The notes below the pieces were generated by a model. It had not been told where the DNA came from. It searched no databases and saw nothing but the letters and a program-made list of their open reading frames with translations. From NCBI GenBank assembly GCA_937876985.1, contig CALEFT010000046.1, positions 1 to 64,000 on the forward strand: DNA of 64,000 bases. Reading direction: 5' to 3'. This document shows, piece after piece, positions 50,770 through 59,450 of the stretch. Origin of the DNA: an uncultured Clostridia bacterium (GTDB taxonomy: Bacteria > Bacillota > Clostridia > Saccharofermentanales > Saccharofermentanaceae). Numbering within the stretch: position 1 is the first letter of the stretch; the number at the start of each line of letters is the position of its first letter. The position numbers and the translations under genes are program-made.

Positions 50770-52032
50770 TTGAAATACCCGAATCCGACTTTTTTGAAAA
50801 CTGCTAGAGATGTCAAAAACAAAAGGCGCACACGAATTCTTATCTTGTGCGTCGTTGTTTCTGTCATAATTTTGTTCATGACCTTCGTTCTCACCATAGC
50901 GAAGAAGGGCCGTGAATATGCTAAGCTCTATCCAGAACTAGTCGGAGCAGCAACAGCTGAGCGAACAGAGCGCTCTTCTCTAGCCGCCCTTCGCCCGGAT
51001 TACTTTGAACAGACAACTACTACCGAAGAGACTACTACCACGACAGAAGAAACTACTACGACAACAGAGCTTATGGCTTCCGTAGTCGAAACGACAACAG
51101 AAGACCCGAATGCGACAACTACTGAAGAAGTAGTTTCTAACGAGCCAGAGCAGTTTACGCCATACGCAGAAGACTTCCATTTCAGTAATTCTACTGCGCT
51201 TCAGACTGTATCTCACACTAGACGAGATCAGCTACGTGATGACCTAAGATACAATGTCTTCAATTATGCTAATGAATTAGAGGGAACACGCCTATCTTTC
51301 TATTACATCAATCTCGAAAATAATGAATTTATAGGCATCAACGAGCTTGAACCAATCGTACCTGCTGGCGCATTTGCGCTTCCGGTATCTATCGCCTTCT
51401 ACCAAATGTGCGAAGACACTACTGCATATCTTTATGACGTAGTAACATACGACGGAACAAATGGCTACAATTCAAGCGTCATTGAAGCTGAATATAATCC
51501 AGGCAAGCAATTTTACTTAAGAACACTAAGCTACTATATGCTTGCGCACACAGATACTGCCGCCTTCAACATGCTGCTTGATAGAATCGGAGGAATCGAC
51601 ATGGTCTTGCCAAGAATCAACGAGATTTCTTCTTATATCGCCTTCGACTCGACAACTTCATACACAAACTATCTTGGACAAGATATGCTCGGTTCAAATA
51701 GAAGTTCTGTTTATGATATGGCTCTATATGCGGAATATCTTTATTATGCATATCTTAATGACCCTGAAATTTATCAGGATATAATCAACGACTTAGCCTA
51801 TTCCGAGGCTCCTTCTGCAGTAGCGAATGCTTTTGGAGAAAGTCGCCCTACTCTATCTATTTCTGGACAAAATGATAACTTCGGCGCATATACCGAGCTT
51901 TCTATAGTCGACGCCGAAGAACCTATTGTTGTTTGTATCTATTGTGAATGTGATTCGAGAAATACTGCATCTGTTATCATGGCAGACATTGCAACTTATG
52001 TTAGTAGATATATCGCTAGCTGCTACGAATAA
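50770..52032 (+). CDS. membrane-anchored beta-lactamase-like protein lacking the active site
   Basis: The 420-residue protein has a basic N terminus, a membrane helix (about 22-44), a Thr/Glu-rich linker (about 80-125) and a C-terminal domain like class A beta-lactamases. The catalytic SxxK position reads PAGAFALP (198-205), without Ser or Lys; the SDN position reads TDT; KTG is missing. It is therefore probably a non-catalytic binding or structural domain facing the wall. It starts with TTG behind AAAGGAAG, as no ATG is available. It follows fhs by 42 bp. Confidence 0.72.
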   Translation: MKYPNPTFLKTARDVKNKRRTRILILCVVVSVIILFMTFVLTIAKKGREYAKLYPELVGAATAERTERSSLAALRPDYFEQTTTTEETTTTTEETTTTTELMASVVETTTEDPNATTTEEVVSNEPEQFTPYAEDFHFSNSTALQTVSHTRRDQLRDDLRYNVFNYANELEGTRLSFYYINLENNEFIGINELEPIVPAGAFALPVSIAFYQMCEDTTAYLYDVVTYDGTNGYNSSVIEAEYNPGKQFYLRTLSYYMLAHTDTAAFNMLLDRIGGIDMVLPRINEISSYIAFDSTTSYTNYLGQDMLGSNRSSVYDMALYAEYLYYAYLNDPEIYQDIINDLAYSEAPSAVANAFGESRPTLSISGQNDNFGAYTELSIVDAEEPIVVCIYCECDSRNTASVIMADIATYVSRYIASCYE

Positions 52033-52076
52033 AACAAACTAGCCACTACAAGCATCTGCGTTTACTTCGGCAAGAT

Positions 52077-52394
52077 TTATTCACCAGAAGTTCTAAAGAC
52101 AATCTCGCCTGGATAGACCATATCTAACTGTTGCCTTGCAACAGACTGAACGTAAACTTCATCGTTAATATTATTTGCTTCTCTGCGGATTCTCTTCAAG
52201 TCCTCCTCGAGAGCCGCCTTCTCATCAAGAAGAGCCTCGTGTTCCTTCTGAAGTCTAGTTCTCTGCTCGTTGAGGTCAAGAAACTGCGTATATCCAAGCA
52301 CCGCAAGGAACAATACGAACACTAGAAGAAGTGCAGTAACAAAAGAAATGCCGTTCTTGCGCTTGAATTTCTTAATTCGCTTAAACTTAGCCAC
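52077..52394 (-). CDS. septum formation initiator DivIC/FtsB-like protein
   Basis: The 105-residue protein has a Lys-rich cytoplasmic start, one membrane helix (about 16-38) and an extracellular coiled coil rich in Glu and Leu, ending in VARQQLDMVYPGEIVF, as in DivIC/FtsB. Such proteins join FtsL and DivIB at the division site. It stands alone on the minus strand. Confidence 0.85.
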   Translation of the reverse strand: MAKFKRIKKFKRKNGISFVTALLLVFVLFLAVLGYTQFLDLNEQRTRLQKEHEALLDEKAALEEDLKRIRREANNINDEVYVQSVARQQLDMVYPGEIVFRTSGE

Positions 52395-52523
52395 GCGTCC
52401 TACCTCCGAGAAAGCTTAGTAAGAATCCATGAATTCTCGCTAGCATGAATATTTTATACTAAGCCCTCGCGCTCTTTCAATCGCATTTGGCAATCTTAAA
52501 GCTTTTGAAACAAGCATGTAATA

Positions 52524-52784
52524 TTAATCAATCATGCGCAAGCTGAATCTATCAAAGTGCACCGGCTCTAGAAACTGCGAATCAAAAAACTCCGTAAAAT
52601 GGAACCCTGAGAACTCCTTCGTATTCTTATCCACCCACATCGGAATCGGAATATTGAGCTCCTTACAAAGCAAAATGAGCGCCTCCTCGAGCTCCCTGCT
52701 AAACCTTACACTCTCATTCGTGTACTCCACCTTCGCATAGCCAACCACCAAGTTCGCCTTATGTAGCTTACCTTCAATTACCAT
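52524..52784 (-). CDS. small conserved-looking protein of unknown function
   Basis: The 86-residue product begins MVIEGKLHKANLVVGYAKV and has an Arg/Glu-rich helix (FSRELEEALILLCKEL) and a aromatic-rich end (GFHFTEFFDSQFLEP). I do not recognise the family. There is no membrane segment. ATG 52784 follows GAGGTGAAT; the frame extends to 52844 across a CTCGAAAAGC copy, which is probably non-coding. It diverges from the small RNA at 52919. Confidence 0.6.
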   Translation of the reverse strand: MVIEGKLHKANLVVGYAKVEYTNESVRFSRELEEALILLCKELNIPIPMWVDKNTKEFSGFHFTEFFDSQFLEPVHFDRFSLRMID

Positions 52785-52883
52785 ATTCACCTCTAGTCTT
52801 GCACTTATCTTCCCTCTCGAAAAGCATCCGCCAAAACATCTCACAACTTTTTTATGATGCCACTATTTTGCCATTTTTTGATG

Positions 52884-52912
52884 TTAAAGTATAGTCTTCC
52901 ATCTGTTATATT
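52884..52912 (+). promoter_or_regulatory. promoter of the small RNA
   Basis: An extended -10 TGTTATATT (TATATT at 52907-52912) lies 17 nt after a weak -35 TTAAAG (52884-52889). No ORF follows within 200 bp, but a terminator does, which indicates a short transcript. Confidence 0.5.
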
Positions 52913-52918
52913 ATGGTT

Positions 52919-52994
52919 GTTCCGATAGGAACACTCCTTACTTCATAACACCCTCCTTACAGACACTGGCGCCCCCTCGTCAGTGTCTTTTCTA
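52919..52994 (+). ncRNA. probable small regulatory RNA with anti-Shine-Dalgarno motifs
   Basis: About 76 nt lie between the promoter and an intrinsic terminator. A 5' hairpin GTTCC-GATA-GGAAC is followed by an unpaired, C/U-rich stretch with ACTCCTTAC and CCCTCCTTAC, both complementary to AGGAGG ribosome binding sites, then the terminator stem AGACACTG/CAGTGTCT. This layout matches small RNAs of Gram-positive bacteria that block translation, such as RsaE-like or csRNA types. No family match can be asserted by eye. Confidence 0.5.
52962..52994 (+). terminator. terminator of the small RNA
   Basis: AGACACTG (52962-52969) pairs with CAGTGTCT (52982-52989), followed by TTTTCTATTGTTC and a further T-run. 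Confidence 0.75.
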
Positions 52995-53126
52995 TTGTTC
53001 TTTTTTAGTTTCTTTACGTTGATGACGCCAGGTCCAAAAAAAGTTCAACAAATCACATCCCACAAAAAAACATGAATATACATCTTCCCTCTCTATTTTT
53101 CTTTTATAATAGGATATAATCTATAT

Positions 53127-54029
53127 ATGATTTACAAGAAAGAAAACTACACATTAACTGATTCCATATACACACATTTCCCGATTGTATATAAATGCCA
53201 TCGGGATGTTCCTATCCAAATAATTGTCAGTGATCACGATATTGAAATTGTAGTTTATGTAGATTACGATCAGCGCTTGCTTAAGCCATATGCTAACCGT
53301 CCTCGCACAAATAAATCCAATAACAGAAGAAGACGCGCAAATAAGAAAGATTCTAATTCTAACTATAAGGACGCTTCCGACGAGCCAAAGCCATATGTAG
53401 ATAAGTTCCTAGAAACAAAAGACAAGAACTTTACTTATGCTGATGCAATCGAGGAAGGAATTACTAAGAACTGGGGCAAGATTTATAAGCCTTCTTGGTA
53501 TGCACATGAGAAATCAAACGAAGTACCTATCAATGTTCGATTCGTTCGTAAACCAGAGATAGTACACAAGAGCTTTGTATTAAGCAAGAGCTATGACCAT
53601 AGGTATGTAAAGATTAAGCCAGGCCGAGACAAGGCTCGTTCTTCTTTTGTAATTAGTCCGTGGTGGAGATGGGTCTGGGGACTAATTAGTTACAATAAAT
53701 CTCTTGAATCCTTCTCTCTTAACTGGTCTCCATACTTCCCTGGAACTATGCATCTAAAGCGCTATTCGAGCCTAACTAATTATGAGCAGGTGGCTGCTCA
53801 TGAGTTTGGACATCTTCTCGGAATCGGTGACGCGTATGCTGCTTGGTACCGCGGATATTATCAGGCTCCTAATACATCAAATTACATGATGTGCTATAAC
53901 AGAGAAGTAAGTGACGAGGAAATTGAGATGGTTTTGACAGCCCATCTCACGGAAAGAATGCAGTTTTTTCCATCAAAAGTTTCAATTCGTTCATTACTTA
54001 CAGCAATCAAGCGCGGTTTGATTAGATAA
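53127..54029 (+). CDS. metzincin-like zinc metallopeptidase without signal peptide
   Basis: The 300-residue protein carries HEFGHLLGIGD (His225, Glu226, His229, Asp235), the extended HExxHxxGxxD zinc motif of metzincins, and a Met-rich turn NYMMCYN at about 252-258. The N-terminal half, with a basic Arg/Lys/Asn run (about 58-80), is not recognised. No signal peptide or membrane helix is seen, which is unusual for the clan, so it is either cytoplasmic or exported without Sec. The ribosome binding site is weak (AGGATA). Confidence 0.65.
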   Translation: MIYKKENYTLTDSIYTHFPIVYKCHRDVPIQIIVSDHDIEIVVYVDYDQRLLKPYANRPRTNKSNNRRRRANKKDSNSNYKDASDEPKPYVDKFLETKDKNFTYADAIEEGITKNWGKIYKPSWYAHEKSNEVPINVRFVRKPEIVHKSFVLSKSYDHRYVKIKPGRDKARSSFVISPWWRWVWGLISYNKSLESFSLNWSPYFPGTMHLKRYSSLTNYEQVAAHEFGHLLGIGDAYAAWYRGYYQAPNTSNYMMCYNREVSDEEIEMVLTAHLTERMQFFPSKVSIRSLLTAIKRGLIR

Positions 54030-54093
54030 ACGTATTCCTCTTTTTGAAAAGATTAAATGATTGTGAATTGTATCAAAGATTTTGTTCAATCTG

Positions 54094-54122
54094 TTGAAAA
54101 AGCATCCGTTTGAGCATAAAAT
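54094..54122 (+). promoter_or_regulatory. promoter of the zinc-ribbon/HD gene
   Basis: TTGAAA (54094-54099), a 17-nt spacer and TAAAAT (54117-54122). A long imperfect hairpin with AGCGAAAG and CTTTTCGCT arms (about 54141-54178) lies between it and the ribosome binding site AGGAGG. Confidence 0.65.
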
Positions 54123-54195
54123 ATATGTATTCAATCAACAAAGCGAAAGTTACTTTTGTACAAGAAGTGCTTTTCGCTAGCAGGAGGTAATTAAT

Positions 54196-55005
54196 ATGAA
54201 AAAATGTCCAGATTGCGGTATGGTAATTGCTAACCAAGCTATTAGATGTCCTAAGTGTAAGTTCGATTTCGGTGAAGATTCCGGTACTCCAGTTGCAGCA
54301 GCAACAAGTTCTGCTTCAGCTCCATCTAGCACTTCCAAGGGAAGCGTTGGAATTATGCCAATGATCGAGGTTACTAAGGATAACGTTGACGCTCTATATT
54401 CCGAGCTCAAGGACGCTATTATTAAGAGAAAGCAGGAGTTCGATCACTTTATCGATTTCCTCGAGAATAGAACTGCATGGCTCACAGCTCCAGCTGATAC
54501 AACAGGTCCTCTCGCAATTGAGAAGGGTCTTCTCATCAGAAGCGTTGCTGTTACAAAGCAGCTCCTAAGAATCAAGGATACTCTCATGCCACAGCTAGAC
54601 GAAGAGTCTGCAATCATCATGGGTCTTTTCCACGATGTTGGCAAGGTTGGCGTAGAAGGCAAGCCATACTTCCTAGTAGAAGAGAAGGCTGCTTCCTCTG
54701 CTCTCGGTTTGTCACTATCTAGCCGTGTAAGTTCAACTCCTTCTGTTGTTTCTTACACAATTAACCCTAAGATTGCTGCTATGGACGCTGGCGTTAGAGG
54801 TTTGTTCCTAGTTGGACAGTACATGCTCATCTCCGAGGACGAGGCTCAGGCTATCAGCTATGCTACAGATATCGGAAGCATCAAGGGTACAATTTCTCCT
54901 AACACACTCGTTCTTTCTACAGCAGTTCAGATGCAGAAGACAATTTATGAGAATGCAGACACACTCGATGCATACAGCTTCACAACAATTCCAGCTAACA
55001 AGTAA
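54196..55005 (+). CDS. zinc-ribbon protein with HD-like motif
   Basis: The 269-residue protein begins with CPDC and CPKC (Cys4, 7, 18, 21), a zinc ribbon, followed by an Ala/Ser-rich linker (about 30-52). The main domain has an LFHDVGKVG motif (His146, Asp147) like the HD phosphohydrolase core, with helices before it that fit the fold. Later residues are rich in Ser, Val and Ala. Substrate and role are unknown; HD proteins often act on nucleotides. It has its own promoter and terminator and codon use like its neighbours. Confidence 0.65.
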   Translation: MKKCPDCGMVIANQAIRCPKCKFDFGEDSGTPVAAATSSASAPSSTSKGSVGIMPMIEVTKDNVDALYSELKDAIIKRKQEFDHFIDFLENRTAWLTAPADTTGPLAIEKGLLIRSVAVTKQLLRIKDTLMPQLDEESAIIMGLFHDVGKVGVEGKPYFLVEEKAASSALGLSLSSRVSSTPSVVSYTINPKIAAMDAGVRGLFLVGQYMLISEDEAQAISYATDIGSIKGTISPNTLVLSTAVQMQKTIYENADTLDAYSFTTIPANK

Positions 55006-55070
55006 TTCATAAGTGAAGCGAGAAGAAACAGAATAGAAATTTAGTTTTTTTCATATTTTTCCTTTCTTTT

Positions 55071-55102
55071 CCGCCCTGCGCAAGTGGGGCGGTTTTCTTT
55101 TT
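55071..55102 (+). terminator. terminator of the zinc-ribbon/HD gene
   Basis: CCGCCC and GGGCGG form a GC-rich stem around TGCGCAAGTG, followed by TTTTCTTTTT. Confidence 0.9.
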
Positions 55103-55227
55103 GCCAAGTCTTTTTGCTAACGCCTCCTCCTCCTTATCCTTCTCGAAAAGCATTGAGTTTTCTTAACACCCAATGTAAAATGATTTCACTATTTAGATAT
55201 GTCGCAAAGGCTGTAAGGAATTTGTCC

Positions 55228-56127
55228 ATGATATACACGATTACATTTAACCCTTCTATCGATTGTTATATGAGTCTTCCACAAGGAAAAGAAAGCCTTG
55301 TAGGAACAAACTATGCTAAGAAGCAGTCCTTTGTAGCTGGTGGCAAGGGTATTAATGTAACGCGAATACTTAATATGCTTGGACAAGACTCTACAGCACT
55401 AGGCTTCATCAGTGGCTTTACTGGAAATAGCTTAGCTAGTCTTCTAGCAGAAGAAGGAATTAAGACTAGCTTTATTAGTCTCGATGACCAATCCATATGC
55501 ACGAGAATTAATATGAAGCTAAACTTCATAGATAATGAAGAAATGGAAATAAATGCCACTGGCCCTATTATTTCTGGCAAGGATATAGATAAACTTTTTG
55601 CATCTCTATCATTACTTAATGACGGCGATATCGTTGTACTATCAGGAAGTGTACCAAGTAGTGTTAACCGAGACATTTATGCACAAATAATGAAGCATAC
55701 GCGAGAGGTTTTGCGTAAAGATGTTCGCTTCGTAGTCGATGCATCTGGAGAACTATTAACAAGAGCAATTGACGAGAAGCCGTGGCTCATAAAGCCAAAT
55801 CTTGATGAGCTTCGGATGCTTTTCGGAGGAGAAGTGATTGCAGCAGAGGACCTAGATGCGATTTATGAAAAGGCGGCAATTCTTAAGAGGCGCGGAGCAG
55901 CAAATGTAATTGTGTCGCTGGGCGCAGTTGGAGCGCTAATGATAGATGAGCTTAATGAAGTGTACTTCGTGACAAGCCCGAAGCAAGAAACCTTCGTAAG
56001 CTCGGTTGGCTGTGGTGATTGTCTAGTAGCTTCGTTCATCGACGCTAAGAAGCGAGGCTTAAGTAGCAAGGACAGCTTAGAGTTTGCAGTTAAATCCGCA
56101 AGTAAGCATAGTGCGGCTAAGCGCTGA
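55228..56127 (+). CDS. PfkB-family sugar kinase, probably 1-phosphofructokinase
   Basis: The 299-residue protein has the N-terminal GGKGINVTR motif and the C-terminal GCGDCLVASF anion hole, where most relatives have GAGDS. The start MIYTITFNPSID is typical of the FruK/LacC branch, so it likely phosphorylates fructose-1-phosphate or tagatose-6-phosphate. No PTS gene is adjacent, so the substrate is uncertain. AAGGA sets ATG 55228, though the frame opens earlier at 55084. It may be co-transcribed with the next gene (33 bp apart). Confidence 0.85.
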   Translation: MIYTITFNPSIDCYMSLPQGKESLVGTNYAKKQSFVAGGKGINVTRILNMLGQDSTALGFISGFTGNSLASLLAEEGIKTSFISLDDQSICTRINMKLNFIDNEEMEINATGPIISGKDIDKLFASLSLLNDGDIVVLSGSVPSSVNRDIYAQIMKHTREVLRKDVRFVVDASGELLTRAIDEKPWLIKPNLDELRMLFGGEVIAAEDLDAIYEKAAILKRRGAANVIVSLGAVGALMIDELNEVYFVTSPKQETFVSSVGCGDCLVASFIDAKKRGLSSKDSLEFAVKSASKHSAAKR

Positions 56128-56160
56128 TACAGAAGGTTTTTGGTTAGAAAGAGGTTTCTT

Positions 56161-57075
56161 ATGGAAATATTATTCGGTGTAGTTAAAGTTATCGTTGTTG
56201 CCGCTATTGTGGTAGCGGTATGCAAGCTTTTTTGGTGGATTATTGTTGGAATACTAACTATTCCAGGGCCTCGTAACGACAAAATGCTCTCGAAGTTCAG
56301 AGAGAAAGGCTTCATTGCGCACAGAGGCCTTCACGATAGGACGGCGCGTTTCCCTGAGAATTCTATGGCAGCTTTTAGAAATGCAATTGATAACGGCTAT
56401 GGTATCGAGCTTGATGTTCAGACAACAAAGGATAACAAGGTAGTCGTTTTCCATGACGACAAGCTTAATAGGATTTGCGGCGATGAGGCAAAGGGCGCTG
56501 TAATTAACGAATGCACATTCGCGGAGCTTTCGAAGTATAGGCTTCTTGGCGGTGATGAGAAGATTCCGCTTTTGTCGGATGTATTTGACTTGATTATGCG
56601 TAGGGGCGAGAATACTCCGCTCGTTATCGAGATTAAATCTGCACCTAACGAGATTCTTACATGTAAGCTAGTTGATGAGCTAATTTCCGATTCCAATGTG
56701 GATTTTCCTGTTTGCATCAAGTCCTTCAGCCCTAAGGTAGTTCGTTGGTTTTATAAGAATTCTCCTGATACGCTTCGCGGTATTCTTGCCTCCGATTACA
56801 AGAGAAGCAAGAAGCGTCACAAGAAGCTTTACGAGAGAATCTTCTGCTATTTCCAGACAAATCTGCTATTTAATTCCTATTGCAAGCCGAATTTTGTGTC
56901 TTACAATTGCTCACAATTCGACCAGAAAAATGTGCGCAAAATCTTCAGCACAAACAAGGAACTTGGCAAGTCTGGTTGGACCTTCAAGCTCAAAGACACA
57001 ACAAAAGAAACGCTCACGCAGATTCGTGCGCAAGCGTCTGATGTTGATATGATAGTTTTCGAGCTAGAGAAATAA
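56161..57075 (+). CDS. membrane-anchored glycerophosphodiester phosphodiesterase
   Basis: The 304-residue protein has an N-terminal membrane helix (about 3-30) followed by a GDPD TIM-barrel domain. The catalytic pattern AHRGLHD, PENSMAAF, ELDVQ and VFHDD (two His, Glu, Asp) is visible. It should hydrolyse glycerophosphodiesters to glycerol-3-phosphate and an alcohol, perhaps from lipid or teichoic acid turnover. ATG 56161 follows AGAGG. Confidence 0.9.
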   Translation: MEILFGVVKVIVVAAIVVAVCKLFWWIIVGILTIPGPRNDKMLSKFREKGFIAHRGLHDRTARFPENSMAAFRNAIDNGYGIELDVQTTKDNKVVVFHDDKLNRICGDEAKGAVINECTFAELSKYRLLGGDEKIPLLSDVFDLIMRRGENTPLVIEIKSAPNEILTCKLVDELISDSNVDFPVCIKSFSPKVVRWFYKNSPDTLRGILASDYKRSKKRHKKLYERIFCYFQTNLLFNSYCKPNFVSYNCSQFDQKNVRKIFSTNKELGKSGWTFKLKDTTKETLTQIRAQASDVDMIVFELEK

Positions 57076-57095
57076 TTCTCGCTTTTGCTCTCGCC

Positions 57096-58571
57096 TTATT
57101 TGAAAAGAATATCTCCATTACTCTCACAAACTTCGCGGTACCAGTTCGCGGAATCCTTAAGCACACGCTGCTGTGTGTTGAAGTCTACATAGATAAGGCC
57201 GAAACGCATTGTATAGCCCCACGCCCACTCGAAATTGTCCATTACCGACCAATGCATATATCCGTAGAGCTCTACTCCCTCGCTGCCGGCTCTGTCTAGC
57301 TGACGAAGGAAGCGAGCTGTATAGTCGATTCGATAAGAGTCGTGAACCTTGCCATCCTCGCTAATCCAGTCGTGAGATGCCATTCCATTCTCTGTAATGA
57401 ATAGTGGCAAGCCGTATCTTTCATAGTGGAATTTTGCAGACCAATACATTACTTCGGGGTTTACTGGCCAACCAATATTTGTTAGTGGAGCACTCATCCA
57501 GCGATTTGCAGGATACTGGCTCTCGCCTTGCTTTGCCCAGCCGCTCTCGAAATAAACGTTATACCCAAAGAAATCAAGCTTAGTCGTAACGAGCTTCCAC
57601 TCTTCCTCTGTGAACTTTGGAACGAGATCTCCGAAGTCTTCAATCAATGTGTCAGGATACTTTCCAAGGAACACTGGGTCGCACCAATAAGAAGTGCTAT
57701 GTGTAAAGAACGCTCCATTTGTTGCATAACTTGCCTTACGAGCTGCTTCTATTGCTTCTGGTGTTGGCTTTGGATAGTTCTGAGTCATTTTTGCACCAGT
57801 AACTGGGTCATTATTACCCTCATTAAAGCTTACTCCACGAGAATCATGCTTGCCGTTTACTCCAGCAACGCAGTCTGCTGGCTCGACCTTCGGACAAGTA
57901 ACTGGACCTGTTGGGCACCATCCAATCTTTGCTGGCTTCTTCGCATTATGACGAATATAATCTGCCGCCTTGCCGTGAGATAGAATCATATTATGTCCCA
58001 TGATGAGCAAATCTCTTGGCTGACGCTGCTGGAACGGAGCATGCTTTCCATTTCCATATCCATTTCCAAGCTCACACTGTGGCTCATTAAGTGTCATCCA
58101 ATGTGTAACTCTATCAGAAAGCGCATCAACTACAACCTTCGTATACTCCAAGAACCAGTCAGAACTGTTATCATTAAGCCAACCGCCCTGTCTATATAAT
58201 TCATATGGATACTCCCAATGGAAAAGAGTAATCATTGGCTCAATTCCTGCTTCAATCAATTCGTCAACAAGATCAGAATAAAACTTAAGTCCCTTCTCGC
58301 TAACCTCTCCGACACCCTTCGGAAGCACGCGAGGCCAATTAATAGAAAAACGATATGCCTTAATTCCAAGCTTCTTCATGAGTGCCACATCCTCACGGAA
58401 TCTGTGATAGTGGTCACATGCAACCGCACCCGTCTCTCCATTCAAAATCGTATCGCCATAACCAGCAAAAGCATCCCACAAATTCATGCCCTTGCCATCT
58501 TCAAAAGCCGCACCCTCAATCTGATAAGAAGAAGTGCCTGCTCCCCAAATAAATCCATCCTTAAAAGCCAT
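57096..58571 (-). CDS. beta-glucosidase, glycoside hydrolase family 1
   Basis: This 491-residue cytoplasmic enzyme starts FIWGAGTSSYQIEGA and has the GH1 acid/base in TLNEP (Glu163) and the nucleophile in FITENG (Glu394). Residues used by 6-phospho-glucosidases are not obvious, so plain beta-glucosidase is more likely. It should split cellobiose or aryl glucosides. AGGAGG lies upstream. ATTGTAACAAT (58618-58628), a palindrome just upstream, may be an operator. It converges with the phosphodiesterase gene. Confidence 0.93.
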   Translation of the reverse strand: MAFKDGFIWGAGTSSYQIEGAAFEDGKGMNLWDAFAGYGDTILNGETGAVACDHYHRFREDVALMKKLGIKAYRFSINWPRVLPKGVGEVSEKGLKFYSDLVDELIEAGIEPMITLFHWEYPYELYRQGGWLNDNSSDWFLEYTKVVVDALSDRVTHWMTLNEPQCELGNGYGNGKHAPFQQRQPRDLLIMGHNMILSHGKAADYIRHNAKKPAKIGWCPTGPVTCPKVEPADCVAGVNGKHDSRGVSFNEGNNDPVTGAKMTQNYPKPTPEAIEAARKASYATNGAFFTHSTSYWCDPVFLGKYPDTLIEDFGDLVPKFTEEEWKLVTTKLDFFGYNVYFESGWAKQGESQYPANRWMSAPLTNIGWPVNPEVMYWSAKFHYERYGLPLFITENGMASHDWISEDGKVHDSYRIDYTARFLRQLDRAGSEGVELYGYMHWSVMDNFEWAWGYTMRFGLIYVDFNTQQRVLKDSANWYREVCESNGDILFK

Positions 58572-58743
58572 ACTAGACCTCCTACATTTTCACGTTAGGA
58601 GCATTCTACTCTAATTAATTGTAACAATATACAAAATCCGTTTTATTCTTGTCAAAACCATATCCTCTATTTTAAGAACCCCTTACTCCAGCTCTCTTTC
58701 CTACTCCCTCGAAAAGAGTTCCATTACCTATTGAATGATAAAC

Positions 58744-58778
58744 TACGATAAAATTCTCAAAACTGCATTTTTATTGTT
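58744..58778. repeat. solitary decayed copy of the 35-bp palindrome
   Basis: TACGATAAAAT, the centre TCTCAAAACTGCA and TTTTTATTGTT match the array element; the centre is like element 1 of array 1. It lies just after the lipoprotein stop codon, in the 208-base gap before the GH1 gene. A 19-bp sequence CCAGCTCTCTTTCCTACTC at 58688-58706 recurs next to the partial copy at 62850. Confidence 0.7.
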
Positions 58779-58779
58779 A

Positions 58780-59430
58780 TTACATGTGCGGTAGACCGAG
58801 TTCGTCTAGAAGGCTAACGAAATCTCTAAAATCATCGTTAGAATCCGACATATAAGTCGCTGTTATATAACATCTATCACAATGATATCTAACTCCATAA
58901 TATCTAGTTCCTTCACTAACTTCACTTTCTCCACTCAGCGCAGCAATTATCTCTGGGTCCTCTATATCAAAAATGATGTAGCCTCTGTCATCTTGCATCT
59001 CCATTTGTATGCAATCTGGATTATCAGAACAGAATTCTTCGAAAAGATTATATTGTTCTTCGAACTCATTATGCATCCTCTCGACATCTCTTATATCGAC
59101 ACCATCCTCGCGTATGTAATTTTCGGTTGTTTCGTTTGTTTCATCTAGACGAACTGGTGAAAAATCAATAGATTGATCATCATAATAGCTGTATCTAATA
59201 CGAACATTTGAATTTCCACCCAAATAAATTTCACTGAGCCAACCACCTTCAAGATATCCAAGACCATTTGTATTAAATCGGTCAGCAAATTCTTCTAATG
59301 TATCCTGTGCAAACTCATAATCTATCTCCTCAAATCCACTCAAATTGACATTTTCGGCACTGCACCCAGAGATTACAATAGTCATTGCAATCATTAATAA
59401 TAGAATAATCAATTGATCAATCTTTTTCAT
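58780..59430 (-). CDS. lipoprotein of unknown function
   Basis: The 216-residue product has a lipoprotein signal with ISGCSA (Cys23), so it is likely anchored on the outer face of the membrane. The mature part is acidic and rich in Asp, Glu and Tyr, without a recognised domain. ATG 59430 follows AGGAGG. It lies 20 bp after the large secreted protein, so the two are probably one operon and may work together at the cell surface. Confidence 0.75.
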   Translation of the reverse strand: MKKIDQLIILLLMIAMTIVISGCSAENVNLSGFEEIDYEFAQDTLEEFADRFNTNGLGYLEGGWLSEIYLGGNSNVRIRYSYYDDQSIDFSPVRLDETNETTENYIREDGVDIRDVERMHNEFEEQYNLFEEFCSDNPDCIQMEMQDDRGYIIFDIEDPEIIAALSGESEVSEGTRYYGVRYHCDRCYITATYMSDSNDDFRDFVSLLDELGLPHM

Positions 59431-59450
59431 ATCAAACCTCCTATAACACA

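Larger units (their letters stand above)
52785..53126. other. intergenic region with probable small RNA gene
   Basis: This 342-base gap holds a CTCGAAAAGC copy (52816-52825), the promoter and body of a probable small RNA (52884-52994), and an A-rich stretch before the metzincin-like gene. A TATAAT at about 53103 may be its -10 box, but no -35 is clear. Confidence 0.5.
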
